The position numbers and the translations under genes were made by a program. A stretch of 36,136 nt of DNA from a virus. This document shows, piece after piece, positions 1 through 7,315 of the stretch. Under the pieces are notes generated by a model, which did not search any database, was not told the DNA's origin, and saw only the letters and a program-made list of their open reading frames with translations. Every line of letters begins with the position of its first letter. Within the stretch, counting starts at the first letter, position 1. The DNA lies in IMG/VR virus record IMGVR_UViG_3300013014_000071, positions 1-36,136 of that record, one strand, 5' to 3'.

Positions 1-61
1 AGCACACTGTAATAAAAGGGTGATGCTCGGTTAATTTAGTAAAAAAATCTTTTTGAACCAT
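1..61 (-). CDS. 5' end of a conserved phage protein (truncated by window edge)
   Basis: An open frame begins at ATG on the minus strand (59-61) and runs off the window after 20 codons; the visible start reads MVQKDFFTKLTEHHPFITVC. From memory this opening resembles a short conserved hypothetical protein of marine T4-like phages, but that is recall and not a search. An AGTAAATA late-promoter-like octamer lies 6 nt before the ATG and no Shine-Dalgarno is present, the same arrangement as several other genes here. It lies downstream of the HNH gene on the same strand, about 44 nt away. Its function is unknown. Confidence 0.5.
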   Translation of the reverse strand, partial: MVQKDFFTKLTEHHPFITVC

Positions 62-67
62 ACAGAA

Positions 68-75
68 TATTTACT
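68..75 (-). promoter_or_regulatory. Late-promoter-like box AGTAAATA, 6 nt before ATG
   Basis: Minus-strand AGTAAATA matches the TAAATA core of T4-type late promoters. By the T4 rule (last base of the box at about -6), the transcript would start within 1 nt of the ATG at 61. It is weaker than the GATAAATA copies because the second base is G. Confidence 0.4.
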
Positions 76-104
76 CTAGTTTACCCGAATTAATAATTAA
101 ATAC

Positions 105-743
105 TTAAAAGATTACTCTCCAGCCTTTATATGATTTTATCTTTTTGCTTACTATTTGGCTAATTCCATTTCTACAAGGTAAATTATATTTCAAGTATAG
201 TTGACGTTGAGTAAGGTGTTCTATAATACCGGTTTTGTGCTCAAATACAAAAATTGTCTCACAGTTTGGTTGTACTTTTCCTGTCATATTGGGTGATTCT
301 TTTTCAGACATTCTCCACCCTTTTGTAGATTTTTGATTACCTCGTATCACCTCACTGAGATTAGGACCTTGTAAATTATATTTTATTCTTAGGTCATATT
401 GAGTACAAACTTCAATAGCACCGTCTTTGTGGTAAAAAGTATAAACAGTATGATCATAGCTAGGATTATTGCTACCTTTTTGAAGTGCCCCTAATTTTTT
501 GTAATCATCACCTGTTAATTGCATCCTATTTGAAATTAATAAACATGCATTATAGTCTCCTTGGCTATAATGAATATCAAAATGTTCCTGAATAGAAACA
601 CATTTCAAATTACTAATATCGTTATTTTGATGATTTCCGTCGATATGATGAATCTCGTAACTTCGACCTAAAGTATCTCTAGGTATTGGTCCAAAATAAG
701 ATTCATAAATAGACCTGTGGTTATTTTTAGAATAAATAGTCAT
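105..743 (-). CDS. HNH homing endonuclease with two C-terminal DNA-binding repeats
   Basis: A 212-residue protein that probably makes a site-specific double-strand break to copy itself into related genomes. The HNH core is visible at about residues 30-55 (EIHHIDGN, then NDISNL). It is followed by two copies of a roughly 45-residue module at about 99-145 and 163-211, each with the pattern F-H-x-x-G-x-I-E, KYNL and ending SxKGWR. These modules resemble NUMOD/IENR-type DNA-binding repeats of phage HNH enzymes. The start ATG is preceded by GAAGGAG. Its promoter, a leader hairpin, RBS and first codons lie in an 80 bp module found again at 6756-6835. Homologous pieces occur at 6621-6767 (remnant) and 13398-13604 (lone repeat). 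The frame is intact, so the enzyme may be active. It stands free in an intergenic space, with no sign of an intron or intein. Confidence 0.88.
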   Translation of the reverse strand: MTIYSKNNHRSIYESYFGPIPRDTLGRSYEIHHIDGNHQNNDISNLKCVSIQEHFDIHYSQGDYNACLLISNRMQLTGDDYKKLGALQKGSNNPSYDHTVYTFYHKDGAIEVCTQYDLRIKYNLQGPNLSEVIRGNQKSTKGWRMSEKESPNMTGKVQPNCETIFVFEHKTGIIEHLTQRQLYLKYNLPCRNGISQIVSKKIKSYKGWRVIF

Positions 744-811
744 GCTGATTGCTCCTTCATAGCATTAGAGTAGTTGGGGATTGCCGTCCCGCGAACTACA
801 CTTTTATTTAT
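732..811 (-). repeat. 80 bp cassette module, copy 1 (late promoter, hairpin leader, RBS, start codons)
   Basis: This segment is strongly similar to 6756-6835, same orientation and same length. Conserved parts, read on the minus strand, are: an ATAAATA box at the 5' end, AGTGTAGTT, GCGGG, CCCCAACTACTCTAAT, a purine-rich RBS, and ATCAGCATGACTATTTAT, which includes the first codons. Differences cluster in the hairpin loop and around the RBS. It belongs to the homing endonuclease rather than to the plus-strand genes. Confidence 0.9.
767..802 (-). promoter_or_regulatory. 5'-terminal leader hairpin of the HNH mRNA
   Basis: AGTGTAGTT pairs with AACTACTCT (8 of 9 positions), with an inner GGGA/TCCC pairing in this copy. 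Placed at the 5' end of the predicted late transcript, it could protect the mRNA or tune translation of the downstream GAAGGAG site. The same stem is conserved at 6790-6826 although the loop differs. Confidence 0.6.
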
Positions 812-812
812 C
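805..812 (-). promoter_or_regulatory. Late promoter GATAAATA for the HNH gene
   Basis: The minus strand reads GATAAATA here. The T4 late rule puts the start of transcription near 799, which is exactly the 5' base of the GTAGTT stem of the leader hairpin. The octamer is also present as CATAAATA in the second cassette copy. Confidence 0.6.
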
Positions 813-821
813 AAATATTCT

Positions 822-829
822 GATAAATA
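822..829 (+). promoter_or_regulatory. Late promoter GATAAATA
   Basis: A GATAAATA octamer 22 nt before the ATG at 852. It is back to back with the minus-strand GATAAATA at 805-812, so this 25 bp region would fire late transcripts in both directions. Confidence 0.6.
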
Positions 830-851
830 TACACAACGGATAAACGTACTT

Positions 852-1622
852 ATGGCTTATACAACCGCAGTTTTCGTCTACACTCAACGCCAAATTGTTG
901 TTCTTTTGTCCGGTAACTCAGCGAGAAGGTACATGCCCGTATATTCAAAACCCCTAACTCTTAACAGAGGTGTAGATAATCAAATCCAATTTCAATTTTT
1001 GAACCAAGAGCAGCGCCCGGTTGATATAACAGGTAAGCAAATTACATGTAGAATTATTAATTATGAAGGTAATGCAACACTTTTACAAAAGAGTCTTACC
1101 TTACAATTGCCCGCTACAGGTATAGCGGCTCTTGAAGTAAGTGCTGCTGATTTAGTAGCCATTGATCCACAAAAATGCTATTACTCATTAGAAATACCAG
1201 TTGGTGCTTTTGATTATCCTGTTTTCGTAGATCAAAATGCAGGTGCTAGGGGCGACATGTATATCGTTAATTCGGTATTACCTAGCTTTGTTCCCTCAAT
1301 TGAAGTTAGTATTCCAACTGGGCAAGCATTTCCTAACAACAATCCAAATCAAAATTCTCAACCTGATGTTACTTATTATTCTAGTGTGATTGAAAGTAGT
1401 GATAGTTCCATACTTACCTTCCAAGTCAAACTAGAAGAATATTATGGGAACGTTGACATTCAAGGTTCTACTATAGTAGATGGAGATTGGTATCCAATTA
1501 CTAATAATACATATGATGATGTTACTGACACAATTGGGTACACCATTACTGGATTTCATCCTTACGTAAGAATTGGATTTACTAGTAATGCAGGCGCGAT
1601 AACCAATATATTGTCTCGCTAG
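852..1622 (+). CDS. Baseplate/fibre-like virion protein with BppU-like N-terminal region
   Basis: A 256-residue protein if started at ATG 852. The first 150 residues have the look of a BppU-type baseplate N-terminal domain: a strand-rich stretch ending QIQFQF, then a DITGK motif, then CRIINY and YYSLEIP motifs. The C-terminal part (about 180-256) is a separate beta-rich region. I chose 852 because a GATAAATA late promoter sits 22 nt upstream and the sequence from there (QRQIVVLL) reads as a strand continuous with the rest. A later ATG at 933 has AGAAGG in front but only about 3 nt away, and an upstream TTG at 774 lies inside the endonuclease leader. It is probably a virion surface or baseplate component; the exact position in the particle is not shown by the sequence. 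Confidence 0.65.
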   Translation: MAYTTAVFVYTQRQIVVLLSGNSARRYMPVYSKPLTLNRGVDNQIQFQFLNQEQRPVDITGKQITCRIINYEGNATLLQKSLTLQLPATGIAALEVSAADLVAIDPQKCYYSLEIPVGAFDYPVFVDQNAGARGDMYIVNSVLPSFVPSIEVSIPTGQAFPNNNPNQNSQPDVTYYSSVIESSDSSILTFQVKLEEYYGNVDIQGSTIVDGDWYPITNNTYDDVTDTIGYTITGFHPYVRIGFTSNAGAITNILSR

Positions 1623-1635
1623 TTCTCCGTTGTAG

Positions 1636-1664
1636 TTGTTCAATTATTAAATTTATGCTATAAT
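1636..1664 (+). promoter_or_regulatory. Sigma70-like promoter, extended -10
   Basis: TTGTTC (1636-1641), a 17 bp spacer, then TATAAT (1659-1664) preceded by TGC, giving an extended -10 TGCTATAAT. Transcription would start at about 1671, which is the A of the primase ATG, so the message would be leaderless. A host-type promoter fits early expression of the replication genes. Confidence 0.65.
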
Positions 1665-1670
1665 ATAGGG

Positions 1671-2645
1671 ATGTTTGATATCCTATCTATTATTCCAGGT
1701 AAAAAAAAGAATACTCAATCTGGATGGACTTCTTTTAATGCCATATGTTGTGGGTATCGGGGGCATAAGCCAGACCAAAGAATGCGGGGTGGTATTAAGT
1801 TTGATGGCGATACTGCGTGGACTATGCATTGCTTTAACTGTCAATTTAAGTGCGGGTTTATCTTAGGTAAAAGTATTTCTCCAAAGACTAGACAGTTGCT
1901 ACAATGGTCTGGAATCGAAGATTCTCAGATAACTAAATGGAGTCTAGAAAGTCTACAACATAAAGATTTGTTAGATTATATACGAGTAAAAAAACAAAAA
2001 AGTAGAATTAAATTTCAGGATCATACATTACCTGAAGGAGAATTAATTGATATTAATAATCCTCAGCACACTGTATTCTCAGAGTATTTGTTGAGTAGAA
2101 GTATCAATCCTAATAGTTATCCATTTTTAATTACCCCTCACGAAAAAGGTAGAAATGGTAATCGTATCATAATTCCATATACTTATAAAAATAAAATAGT
2201 TGGACATACTAGTAGATTCTTAGATAATAGAATCCCCAAATATATTAATGAGCAACAACCCGGTTATGTTTTTAATATTGATAGTCAAAAACCTGATTGG
2301 CAAGTATGTATTGTTACTGAGGGAATATTTGATGCACTAAGTATTGATGGGGTGGCAGTAATGCACAATGATATTAATAACGACCAAGCAACATTATTGG
2401 GATCATTGAATAAGCCAATCATACTAGTTCCTGATAGAGATAATACAGGATTAGCGTTATGTGATAAAGCATTAGAGTTAGGATATAAAATTAGTTTACC
2501 AAATTGGGATATAGATGTTAAAGATGTAAATGATGCAGTAGTAAAATATGGAAAATTACCAACATTGTTAAGTATATTGCAGGCAGCAACTAGTAGTAAA
2601 ATTAAGATAGAATTAAAGAGGAAGCAAATTGCTAAAGGAATATAA
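1671..2645 (+). CDS. DNA primase, DnaG/gp61 type
   Basis: A 324-residue primase that would lay RNA primers for lagging-strand synthesis in the primosome with the helicase encoded next. A zinc-binding N-terminus is visible: CC at 26-27, H32, then HCFNC at 53-57 and C61. A TOPRIM domain follows, with the acidic motif VTEGIFDALS (E near 217) and the DRD motif PDRDNTG (around 255-257). Its length is close to T4 gp61 (342 residues). The ATG has no real Shine-Dalgarno and coincides with the predicted transcription start of the promoter at 1636-1664. Its 3' end overlaps the helicase start by 17 nt, which suggests translational coupling. Confidence 0.92.
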   Translation: MFDILSIIPGKKKNTQSGWTSFNAICCGYRGHKPDQRMRGGIKFDGDTAWTMHCFNCQFKCGFILGKSISPKTRQLLQWSGIEDSQITKWSLESLQHKDLLDYIRVKKQKSRIKFQDHTLPEGELIDINNPQHTVFSEYLLSRSINPNSYPFLITPHEKGRNGNRIIIPYTYKNKIVGHTSRFLDNRIPKYINEQQPGYVFNIDSQKPDWQVCIVTEGIFDALSIDGVAVMHNDINNDQATLLGSLNKPIILVPDRDNTGLALCDKALELGYKISLPNWDIDVKDVNDAVVKYGKLPTLLSILQAATSSKIKIELKRKQIAKGI

Positions 2646-4047
2646 TAGGGACGTTCAATTACTTTTCTTACAAATGATGTTAACCAATGCAGAATTGTAT
2701 ACTAGAGTAATGAATATTATGAACTCGGATAATTTTGATAGGTCAATTAGACCAGTTGCCGAGTTTATTAAAGAATATAGTACTAAGTATAGCCTGTTGC
2801 CCGACATTACTCAAATCAAAGCGACTACTGGTATTGACGTTGAGCTAATTGAAGATTTTAGTGATAAACATACTGAATGGTTTCTTGCAGAATTTGAATC
2901 ATTTACTAAGCGTCAAGAATTAGAACGTGCGATTCTTAAATCAGCCGACTTGTTAGAGAAGGGTGACTTTGGGCCAGTTGAAAAATTAATTAAAGATGCG
3001 GTTCAAATCAGTTTACAACGTGACATGGGTACTGACTACTTTGCAGATCCTAAAGCACGTATTAACAAATATTTCAATGCAGGTGGACAACAAAGTACAG
3101 GGTGGCCTCAACTTGATAAACTGTTATATGGTGGTTTTAGTCGTGGTGAACTGAATATTTTTGCAGGTGGATCAGGATCAGGTAAGTCATTAGTAATGAT
3201 GAACATTGCACTAAATTGGTTGCAAATGGGTTTGAGCGGAGTATATGTATCATTAGAACTTTCAGAAGAGTTAACTTCACTAAGAACCGATGCAATGTTA
3301 ACTAGTATGAGTACTAGGGATATTCGTAAAGACATTGATTCTACTGAACTCAGAGTTAAAATGGCTGGCAAAAAAGCTGGTCAATATAGAGTTAAAGGTC
3401 TTCCAGCGCAAAGTAATGTCAACGATATTCGTTCATACTTAAAAGAAGTGCAAATTCAAACAGGTATGCGTGTAGATTTTGTGATGATTGATTATTTAGA
3501 TTTAGTTATGCCTGTATCTGTTAAAGTTAATCCTAATGATCAGTTTATTAAAGACAAATATGTTTCAGAAGAATTACGTAACTTGGCAAAAGAGTTAGGT
3601 ATCCTTATGGTAACAGCAAGTCAATTGAATAGGTCAGCAGTAGAAGAAATTGAATTTGATCATAGTCATATTGCAGGTGGTATCAGTAAAATTAACACAG
3701 CGGATAACGTGTTTGGTATTTTCACAAGCCGTAGTATGCGTGAACGTGGACAATATCAAATTCAATGTATGAAAAGTCGTAGTAGTACTGGTGTTGGTCA
3801 AAAGATTGATTTAGATTATAATATAGAAACTATGCGTATTACTGATAGTGATCCTGAAGGTCATGGAGAACAGCAAAATTCATATACTCCTAAACTCAAT
3901 CCTAACAATATAATGAGTACATTAAAAGCAACATCTATGGTAATAGATCAGTCTACGGGAGAAATATTAGAGCCTGAAAACAAGCGAGTAGTTGCAGATG
4001 TGCAAGGAAGTAAATTAAAATCATTACTTAATTCACTAAAGAAATAA
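2629..4047 (+). CDS. Replicative DNA helicase, DnaB/gp41 family
   Basis: A 472-residue hexameric 5'-3' helicase that unwinds DNA at the fork and partners the primase. The N-terminal helical region is followed by a RecA-like motor with Walker A AGGSGSGKS (about 180-188) and Walker B VMIDYLDL (about 285-292); further motor motifs are TASQLNR and KSRSS near the C-terminus. It is similar in size to T4 gp41 (475). The start is a TTG at 2629 with AGAGGAAG a few bases upstream; it keeps the YNRDVQLLFLQMM helix expected at the N-terminus, whereas the next ATG (2674) would remove it. It overlaps the primase end by 17 nt. A rare start codon plus overlap may keep helicase output tied to primase output. 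Confidence 0.93.
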   Translation: MLKEYNRDVQLLFLQMMLTNAELYTRVMNIMNSDNFDRSIRPVAEFIKEYSTKYSLLPDITQIKATTGIDVELIEDFSDKHTEWFLAEFESFTKRQELERAILKSADLLEKGDFGPVEKLIKDAVQISLQRDMGTDYFADPKARINKYFNAGGQQSTGWPQLDKLLYGGFSRGELNIFAGGSGSGKSLVMMNIALNWLQMGLSGVYVSLELSEELTSLRTDAMLTSMSTRDIRKDIDSTELRVKMAGKKAGQYRVKGLPAQSNVNDIRSYLKEVQIQTGMRVDFVMIDYLDLVMPVSVKVNPNDQFIKDKYVSEELRNLAKELGILMVTASQLNRSAVEEIEFDHSHIAGGISKINTADNVFGIFTSRSMRERGQYQIQCMKSRSSTGVGQKIDLDYNIETMRITDSDPEGHGEQQNSYTPKLNPNNIMSTLKATSMVIDQSTGEILEPENKRVVADVQGSKLKSLLNSLKK

Positions 4048-4060
4048 TTATTACATATAG

Positions 4061-4068
4061 AATAAATA
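4061..4068 (+). promoter_or_regulatory. Late-promoter-like box AATAAATA, 4 nt before ATG
   Basis: AATAAATA is followed by TAAT and then the ATG at 4073. No Shine-Dalgarno is present. If used as a late promoter, the transcript would begin at the start codon itself. Confidence 0.45.
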
Positions 4069-4072
4069 TAAT

Positions 4073-4330
4073 ATGCAGAAAAAAACTCGTAGCCTTTTGG
4101 AAGAATTAGAAGCTTTAGGCGATAATCGTGATGTAAATCATATTATTGAGAACCGAGCCCACAACATTATTACCAGTGCTATTAATTTATTAGAACTAAT
4201 TAATAAGCATTATGATAGTGAGAGATCGGAAATCTTAGAAAGAAAGCTATTAAGTGCTATAAAAGGCAGAGACCAAACTAGGTTTGCAAAATCATTAAGG
4301 AAGAAAAATGAAGCTCCAGGAAATCAATGA
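4073..4330 (+). CDS. Small conserved phage protein, function unknown
   Basis: An 85-residue, charged, mostly helical protein (LLEELEALGD at the N-terminus, LLELINKHY in the middle, a basic C-terminus FAKSLRKKN). I recognise it only as the type of small hypothetical protein that recurs in marine T4-like phages. The frame overlaps the next gene by 23 nt. There is no Shine-Dalgarno; an AATAAATA box lies 4 nt before the ATG. Nothing in the sequence shows an enzymatic motif. Confidence 0.75.
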   Translation: MQKKTRSLLEELEALGDNRDVNHIIENRAHNIITSAINLLELINKHYDSERSEILERKLLSAIKGRDQTRFAKSLRKKNEAPGNQ

Positions 4331-5495
4331 GGCATCGGTAAATGAAGAAGGGATCATAGGGCGTGGTGTTGCCGCTGCTCAGCAGCTTGGTTCTAAACTA
4401 ATTGGTAGTGAGTTAAGCCGAATGTCTGTCACTGATAGACATGCCATGAATATCTTTATTAAAGATTTTCTTGATAAAGTTTCAGTTGCATTAGGTGTTG
4501 CTGTTAAAAGTAGCGTAGTTGACCCTACTATAGTAGATACTTCAAGTGTAAGCAGTGGGGGAGGAGCAATTAAACCTACTGGTGCACCATTAAGTCAGTT
4601 AGGAAAACAAACACAACAACAGATGTTAGCTCAACGAGCGGCTAATGCAGCTCCAGGTACAGGTAGAAAACCTTCAGCTCCTGGTCAACCAGCAGCACCG
4701 ACGGCTGCTGCCCCAACAGCACCCACATTACCAGCAGCGCCGGCGGCTCCCGCGACACCATTAACTGATTTTGGCACTGTTGGGGCCAAAAGAGCGGAAA
4801 GGGCTCAGGCAAGAGCAGCGATTCCTGATCCAGATCTTAATGTAGGAAGAAGAGAACCTAAGGTAGGCTCACTAAGTGAAACACAATATCAAAAATTAAA
4901 TTCAATTTTTGAAAGCATTCTTCTTACCGAAGCAAAAAGCATAGCTACTTTTGTCAAAGATTTCCTTAATACCAATGTACCACAACTTAATACTAAAGAT
5001 CCTGATATTGCCAAAGCCTTAGATAAACTTATTGCTCAAGTTCAAACTGATTGGACTAAAGATAAAGGTAAAAGTGCATTCACCAAATTAGCACAAGCAG
5101 CTTACCTCTTGGCTAAAGTTCCAACCTCTAGTGGCACTGGTGGACAACTAGGTTCCAAAACACAAGGACCAGCAGGTGCACAAGGACAAGCAGGTGCACA
5201 AGGTACTAGAACTCAGGGAGCAGGTGCTACTCAAGCAGCTCCTGATATAGCACAATATACTAATAATATATTGTCACAAATTAATAGAATGCAAAGAAAT
5301 GATGCGGATGATTTAGATGCTATTATTATGAATTCTTTGCGTAGATTATATAAAGTTAACTCTTCTGCCTATATGGACACTGCACAACATCTTAAAACAA
5401 TGCTCCAAACTAGTGCGCCAGTTACACCTGCATCTACACAAGGCCCACCCAATCTATCAATAGCTAGAGAATCTAAAAACAGAGTTAGAAAATGA
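4308..5495 (+). CDS. Ala/Pro/Gln-rich protein with capsid-targeting-like N-terminus
   Basis: A 395-residue protein of unknown function. It opens with MKLQEINEAS, which looks like the T4 capsid targeting sequence (short basic/hydrophobic peptide ending in I/L-x-E then a small residue, the prohead protease cut site); a second such site, LLTEA, is near residue 205. Residues about 95-165 are a low-complexity Ala/Pro/Thr linker and about 275-310 a Gly/Ala/Gln linker, separating three helical segments. AGGAAG precedes the ATG at good spacing. It overlaps both neighbours (23 nt upstream, 4 nt ATGA downstream). I infer an internal head or core component; an alternative is a flexible scaffold. Confidence 0.7.
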   Translation: MKLQEINEASVNEEGIIGRGVAAAQQLGSKLIGSELSRMSVTDRHAMNIFIKDFLDKVSVALGVAVKSSVVDPTIVDTSSVSSGGGAIKPTGAPLSQLGKQTQQQMLAQRAANAAPGTGRKPSAPGQPAAPTAAAPTAPTLPAAPAAPATPLTDFGTVGAKRAERAQARAAIPDPDLNVGRREPKVGSLSETQYQKLNSIFESILLTEAKSIATFVKDFLNTNVPQLNTKDPDIAKALDKLIAQVQTDWTKDKGKSAFTKLAQAAYLLAKVPTSSGTGGQLGSKTQGPAGAQGQAGAQGTRTQGAGATQAAPDIAQYTNNILSQINRMQRNDADDLDAIIMNSLRRLYKVNSSAYMDTAQHLKTMLQTSAPVTPASTQGPPNLSIARESKNRVRK

Positions 5496-6649
5496 ATTTG
5501 ACTGAATCATTAGCCTCTCTTAGAAATAAGTTAGAAACTATTGATGTCCCTTTATTAACTGAAGACAAGGGACACTTGGATCATCCTGAGGATTTGGTAT
5601 TTTTAGGAGATGTTACTGGTGCTAATCGGGCAGTAGATGCAATTGCAAAAACAGTTACAAATCCAAAAACTGTTACTATTAAGTGGGATGGATATCCTGC
5701 TCTTATATTTGGGCGTGATACTAATGGTAAATTTAGTATCATGGACAAACATATGTTCAACAAGAAAGATGGTACTGGAAGACAAGTTTATAGTCCTGAA
5801 GAATTTAGAAAATATGATATAGACCGTGGGGTAGATCGTTCTGATTTACATAGACTAATAGCTGAAATTTGGTCTGGTCTAGAAAAAGCAAGTAATGGAA
5901 CTAAAGGTTATTACTGGGGAGACTTACTCTTCAATAAGCCACTAGCCGATAATAATGGATTGTACACATTCAAAGCTAACCCTAATGGCATAACATACAC
6001 CGTAGACATTAATAGCGACACAGGTAAGTTGATGAAAGGCAAAACTGCTGGTATAGCAGTACATCAATATATAACTCCTGAGGCCCCCAATACTGATTCT
6101 GCTGTGCCATTGGATGGAACGATAGGACAGCTTAAGAACAATAGTAACGTTGCTATTATTCCTAGCAAAATGCCTATTACTCCTAACTTGAAACTAGATC
6201 AAAAGTTATTAGCTAAAACTAAACAAGATATTTTAAAATATGGTCAGGCTGTTGACCAGTTAATGAATTCAGCACCGCAAGCTAGAAATACATTTAATCA
6301 ACTGTTTACCGTGTATATTAATAAGCGTATTGTAGGTGGTAACTTAAATGATTTATTATCAGGATTTATGGAGTTTATCGCAAGTAGACCCATGACTGAC
6401 AAGATGAGAGCCAAGATAGATGAGCATCTACAAGTTAATAAAGAAGGGTTGATTGGTGCATTTACTATATGGATGGATATTTATAATCTTAAGATGAATG
6501 TAGTTGAACAACTAAACAAAGCCGCTGAAGCTAGTCCTGTAAAAGGATATTTACAAGATGGTACACAAACTCAAGAAGGATTTGTTTCTAATGGTCTTAA
6601 GTTTGTAGATAGAATGGGCTTCAGCAGACAGAACCTCCAGGGTCGCTGA
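5492..6649 (+). CDS. DUF6267-like protein with ligase/nucleotidyltransferase-type motifs
   Basis: A 385-residue protein. It contains KWDGYPA (K64-W-D-G67), which has the K-x-D-G form of the nucleotide-binding lysine motif of ATP-dependent ligases and capping enzymes, followed by a strand FSIMDKHMF, then YYWGDLLF (G143-D144), which fits the later G-D motif of that fold, and GIAVHQY. I believe this family is catalogued as DUF6267 in T4-like phages, by recall. A true ligase C-terminal OB domain is not evident; the last 150 residues are helical. The N-terminus MNLTESLAS also carries an L-x-E-S prohead-protease-like site. The start overlaps the upstream stop (ATGA). Its last 29 bases overlap, antisense, the end of an endonuclease remnant. 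Function remains open: end-joining, nucleotidyl transfer, or a non-catalytic relative. Confidence 0.72.
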   Translation: MNLTESLASLRNKLETIDVPLLTEDKGHLDHPEDLVFLGDVTGANRAVDAIAKTVTNPKTVTIKWDGYPALIFGRDTNGKFSIMDKHMFNKKDGTGRQVYSPEEFRKYDIDRGVDRSDLHRLIAEIWSGLEKASNGTKGYYWGDLLFNKPLADNNGLYTFKANPNGITYTVDINSDTGKLMKGKTAGIAVHQYITPEAPNTDSAVPLDGTIGQLKNNSNVAIIPSKMPITPNLKLDQKLLAKTKQDILKYGQAVDQLMNSAPQARNTFNQLFTVYINKRIVGGNLNDLLSGFMEFIASRPMTDKMRAKIDEHLQVNKEGLIGAFTIWMDIYNLKMNVVEQLNKAAEASPVKGYLQDGTQTQEGFVSNGLKFVDRMGFSRQNLQGR

Positions 6650-6767
6650 ATAATTTCCACCCTTTATAACTTTTTCTGTCGCCCCTAGACAGCGCAGAAG
6701 TATGCCCTTGACCTAGATATTTGAGGTCAGTTACATTGTGGGTTTTCTTGTATAGATAAATAGTCAT
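6621..6767 (-). pseudogene. Deleted remnant of an HNH homing endonuclease
   Basis: A 48-codon frame starts MTIY exactly as the intact HNH gene does (MTIYSKNN), with the same upstream RBS and leader. It then jumps directly to a piece matching the last DNA-binding repeat: LKYLGQGHTSALSRGDRK followed by SYKGWKLF, against the intact ending KIKSYKGWRVIF. The HNH core and the first repeat are gone, so roughly 160 codons are missing. The stop codon lies past the natural end and inside the antisense end of the DUF6267-like gene. The remnant might still make a small DNA-binding peptide. Confidence 0.7.
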
Positions 6768-6835
6768 GCTGATGTTCCTTTACAACATTAGAGTAGTTGG
6801 GGTTTCCGAGGCCCGCGAACTACACTTTTATTTAT
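6756..6835 (-). repeat. 80 bp cassette module, copy 2
   Basis: Second copy of the promoter, hairpin, RBS and start-codon module described at 732-811. The stem AGTGTAGTT/AACTACTCT spans 6790-6826; a minus-strand CATAAATA box lies at 6829-6836; AAGGA serves as RBS. The copy is retained although most of the gene behind it has been lost. Confidence 0.9.
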
Positions 6836-6862
6836 GCTAAACCGATATTTTTTGCCATTTTG

Positions 6863-6870
6863 TATAAATA
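6863..6870 (+). promoter_or_regulatory. Late promoter TATAAATA (perfect T4 consensus)
   Basis: TATAAATA is the exact T4 late consensus and the only exact upstream copy noted in the window. The T4 rule puts the transcript start at about 6876, one base before the hairpin at 6877-6893. Confidence 0.75.
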
Positions 6871-6876
6871 ATTATA

Positions 6877-6893
6877 TGAGACAGTAGGTCTCA
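6877..6893 (+). promoter_or_regulatory. 5'-terminal mRNA hairpin
   Basis: TGAGAC, loop AGTAG, GTCTCA: a perfect 6 bp stem at the predicted 5' end of the late transcript. Such 5' hairpins are known to protect abundant mRNAs. The RBS AAGGA (6903-6907) is downstream and unpaired. Confidence 0.6.
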
Positions 6894-6914
6894 ACAAATA
6901 TAAGGAATTTTAAA

Positions 6915-7298
6915 ATGGCTCAATTTACAAAAGTTAATGGTGACTTTCTACCAGTTCTAAACTTAGACACATTTGCATACACAAACAGTGGTGCTAATGC
7001 TCTTAGCAGTGCTAACACAGTTCAACCACAAGGTCCTAAGCTTCAGTACTTTACTGTTACAGGTACAGGCGAGTTAAGTGGTGCTCAAATCAACATCATT
7101 ACTCAGACAGTTCAGCAATTAGCAACAATCTATATCTATGAGTATACCAATACAACAAATGATACATTTGCGTTTGCTTCATATCCAGCTGGTGCTTGGA
7201 CAACTGGCACATTAGACACAGCAGTTAATGCTGCTCTAACTGCTGCAGGTATTGCTAACACAACATCTTCAACAGCTTCAGCTACATTTACAAACTAA
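6915..7298 (+). CDS. Small, probably abundant virion protein
   Basis: A 127-residue protein, acidic and rich in Thr, Ala, Asn and Gln, with no Cys. It opens MAQFTKVNGDFLPVLNLDTF and contains a helix-like QTVQQLATIYIYEYT. It stands as a single-gene unit: perfect late promoter, 5' hairpin, AAGGA RBS and its own strong terminator. That layout and the composition suggest a major structural protein, for example a head decoration protein. I recall similar small proteins in marine T4-like phages but cannot name the family. Clean ATG start with a conventional spacing. Confidence 0.72.
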   Translation: MAQFTKVNGDFLPVLNLDTFAYTNSGANALSSANTVQPQGPKLQYFTVTGTGELSGAQINIITQTVQQLATIYIYEYTNTTNDTFAFASYPAGAWTTGTLDTAVNAALTAAGIANTTSSTASATFTN

Positions 7299-7315
7299 TT
7301 ATTAGTTTTGTATTT

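Noticed and set aside
774-851. N-terminal extension of the BppU-like gene from TTG 774
   Set aside because: The extension lies inside the endonuclease leader hairpin and upstream of the late promoter at 822, so it would not be on the late transcript.
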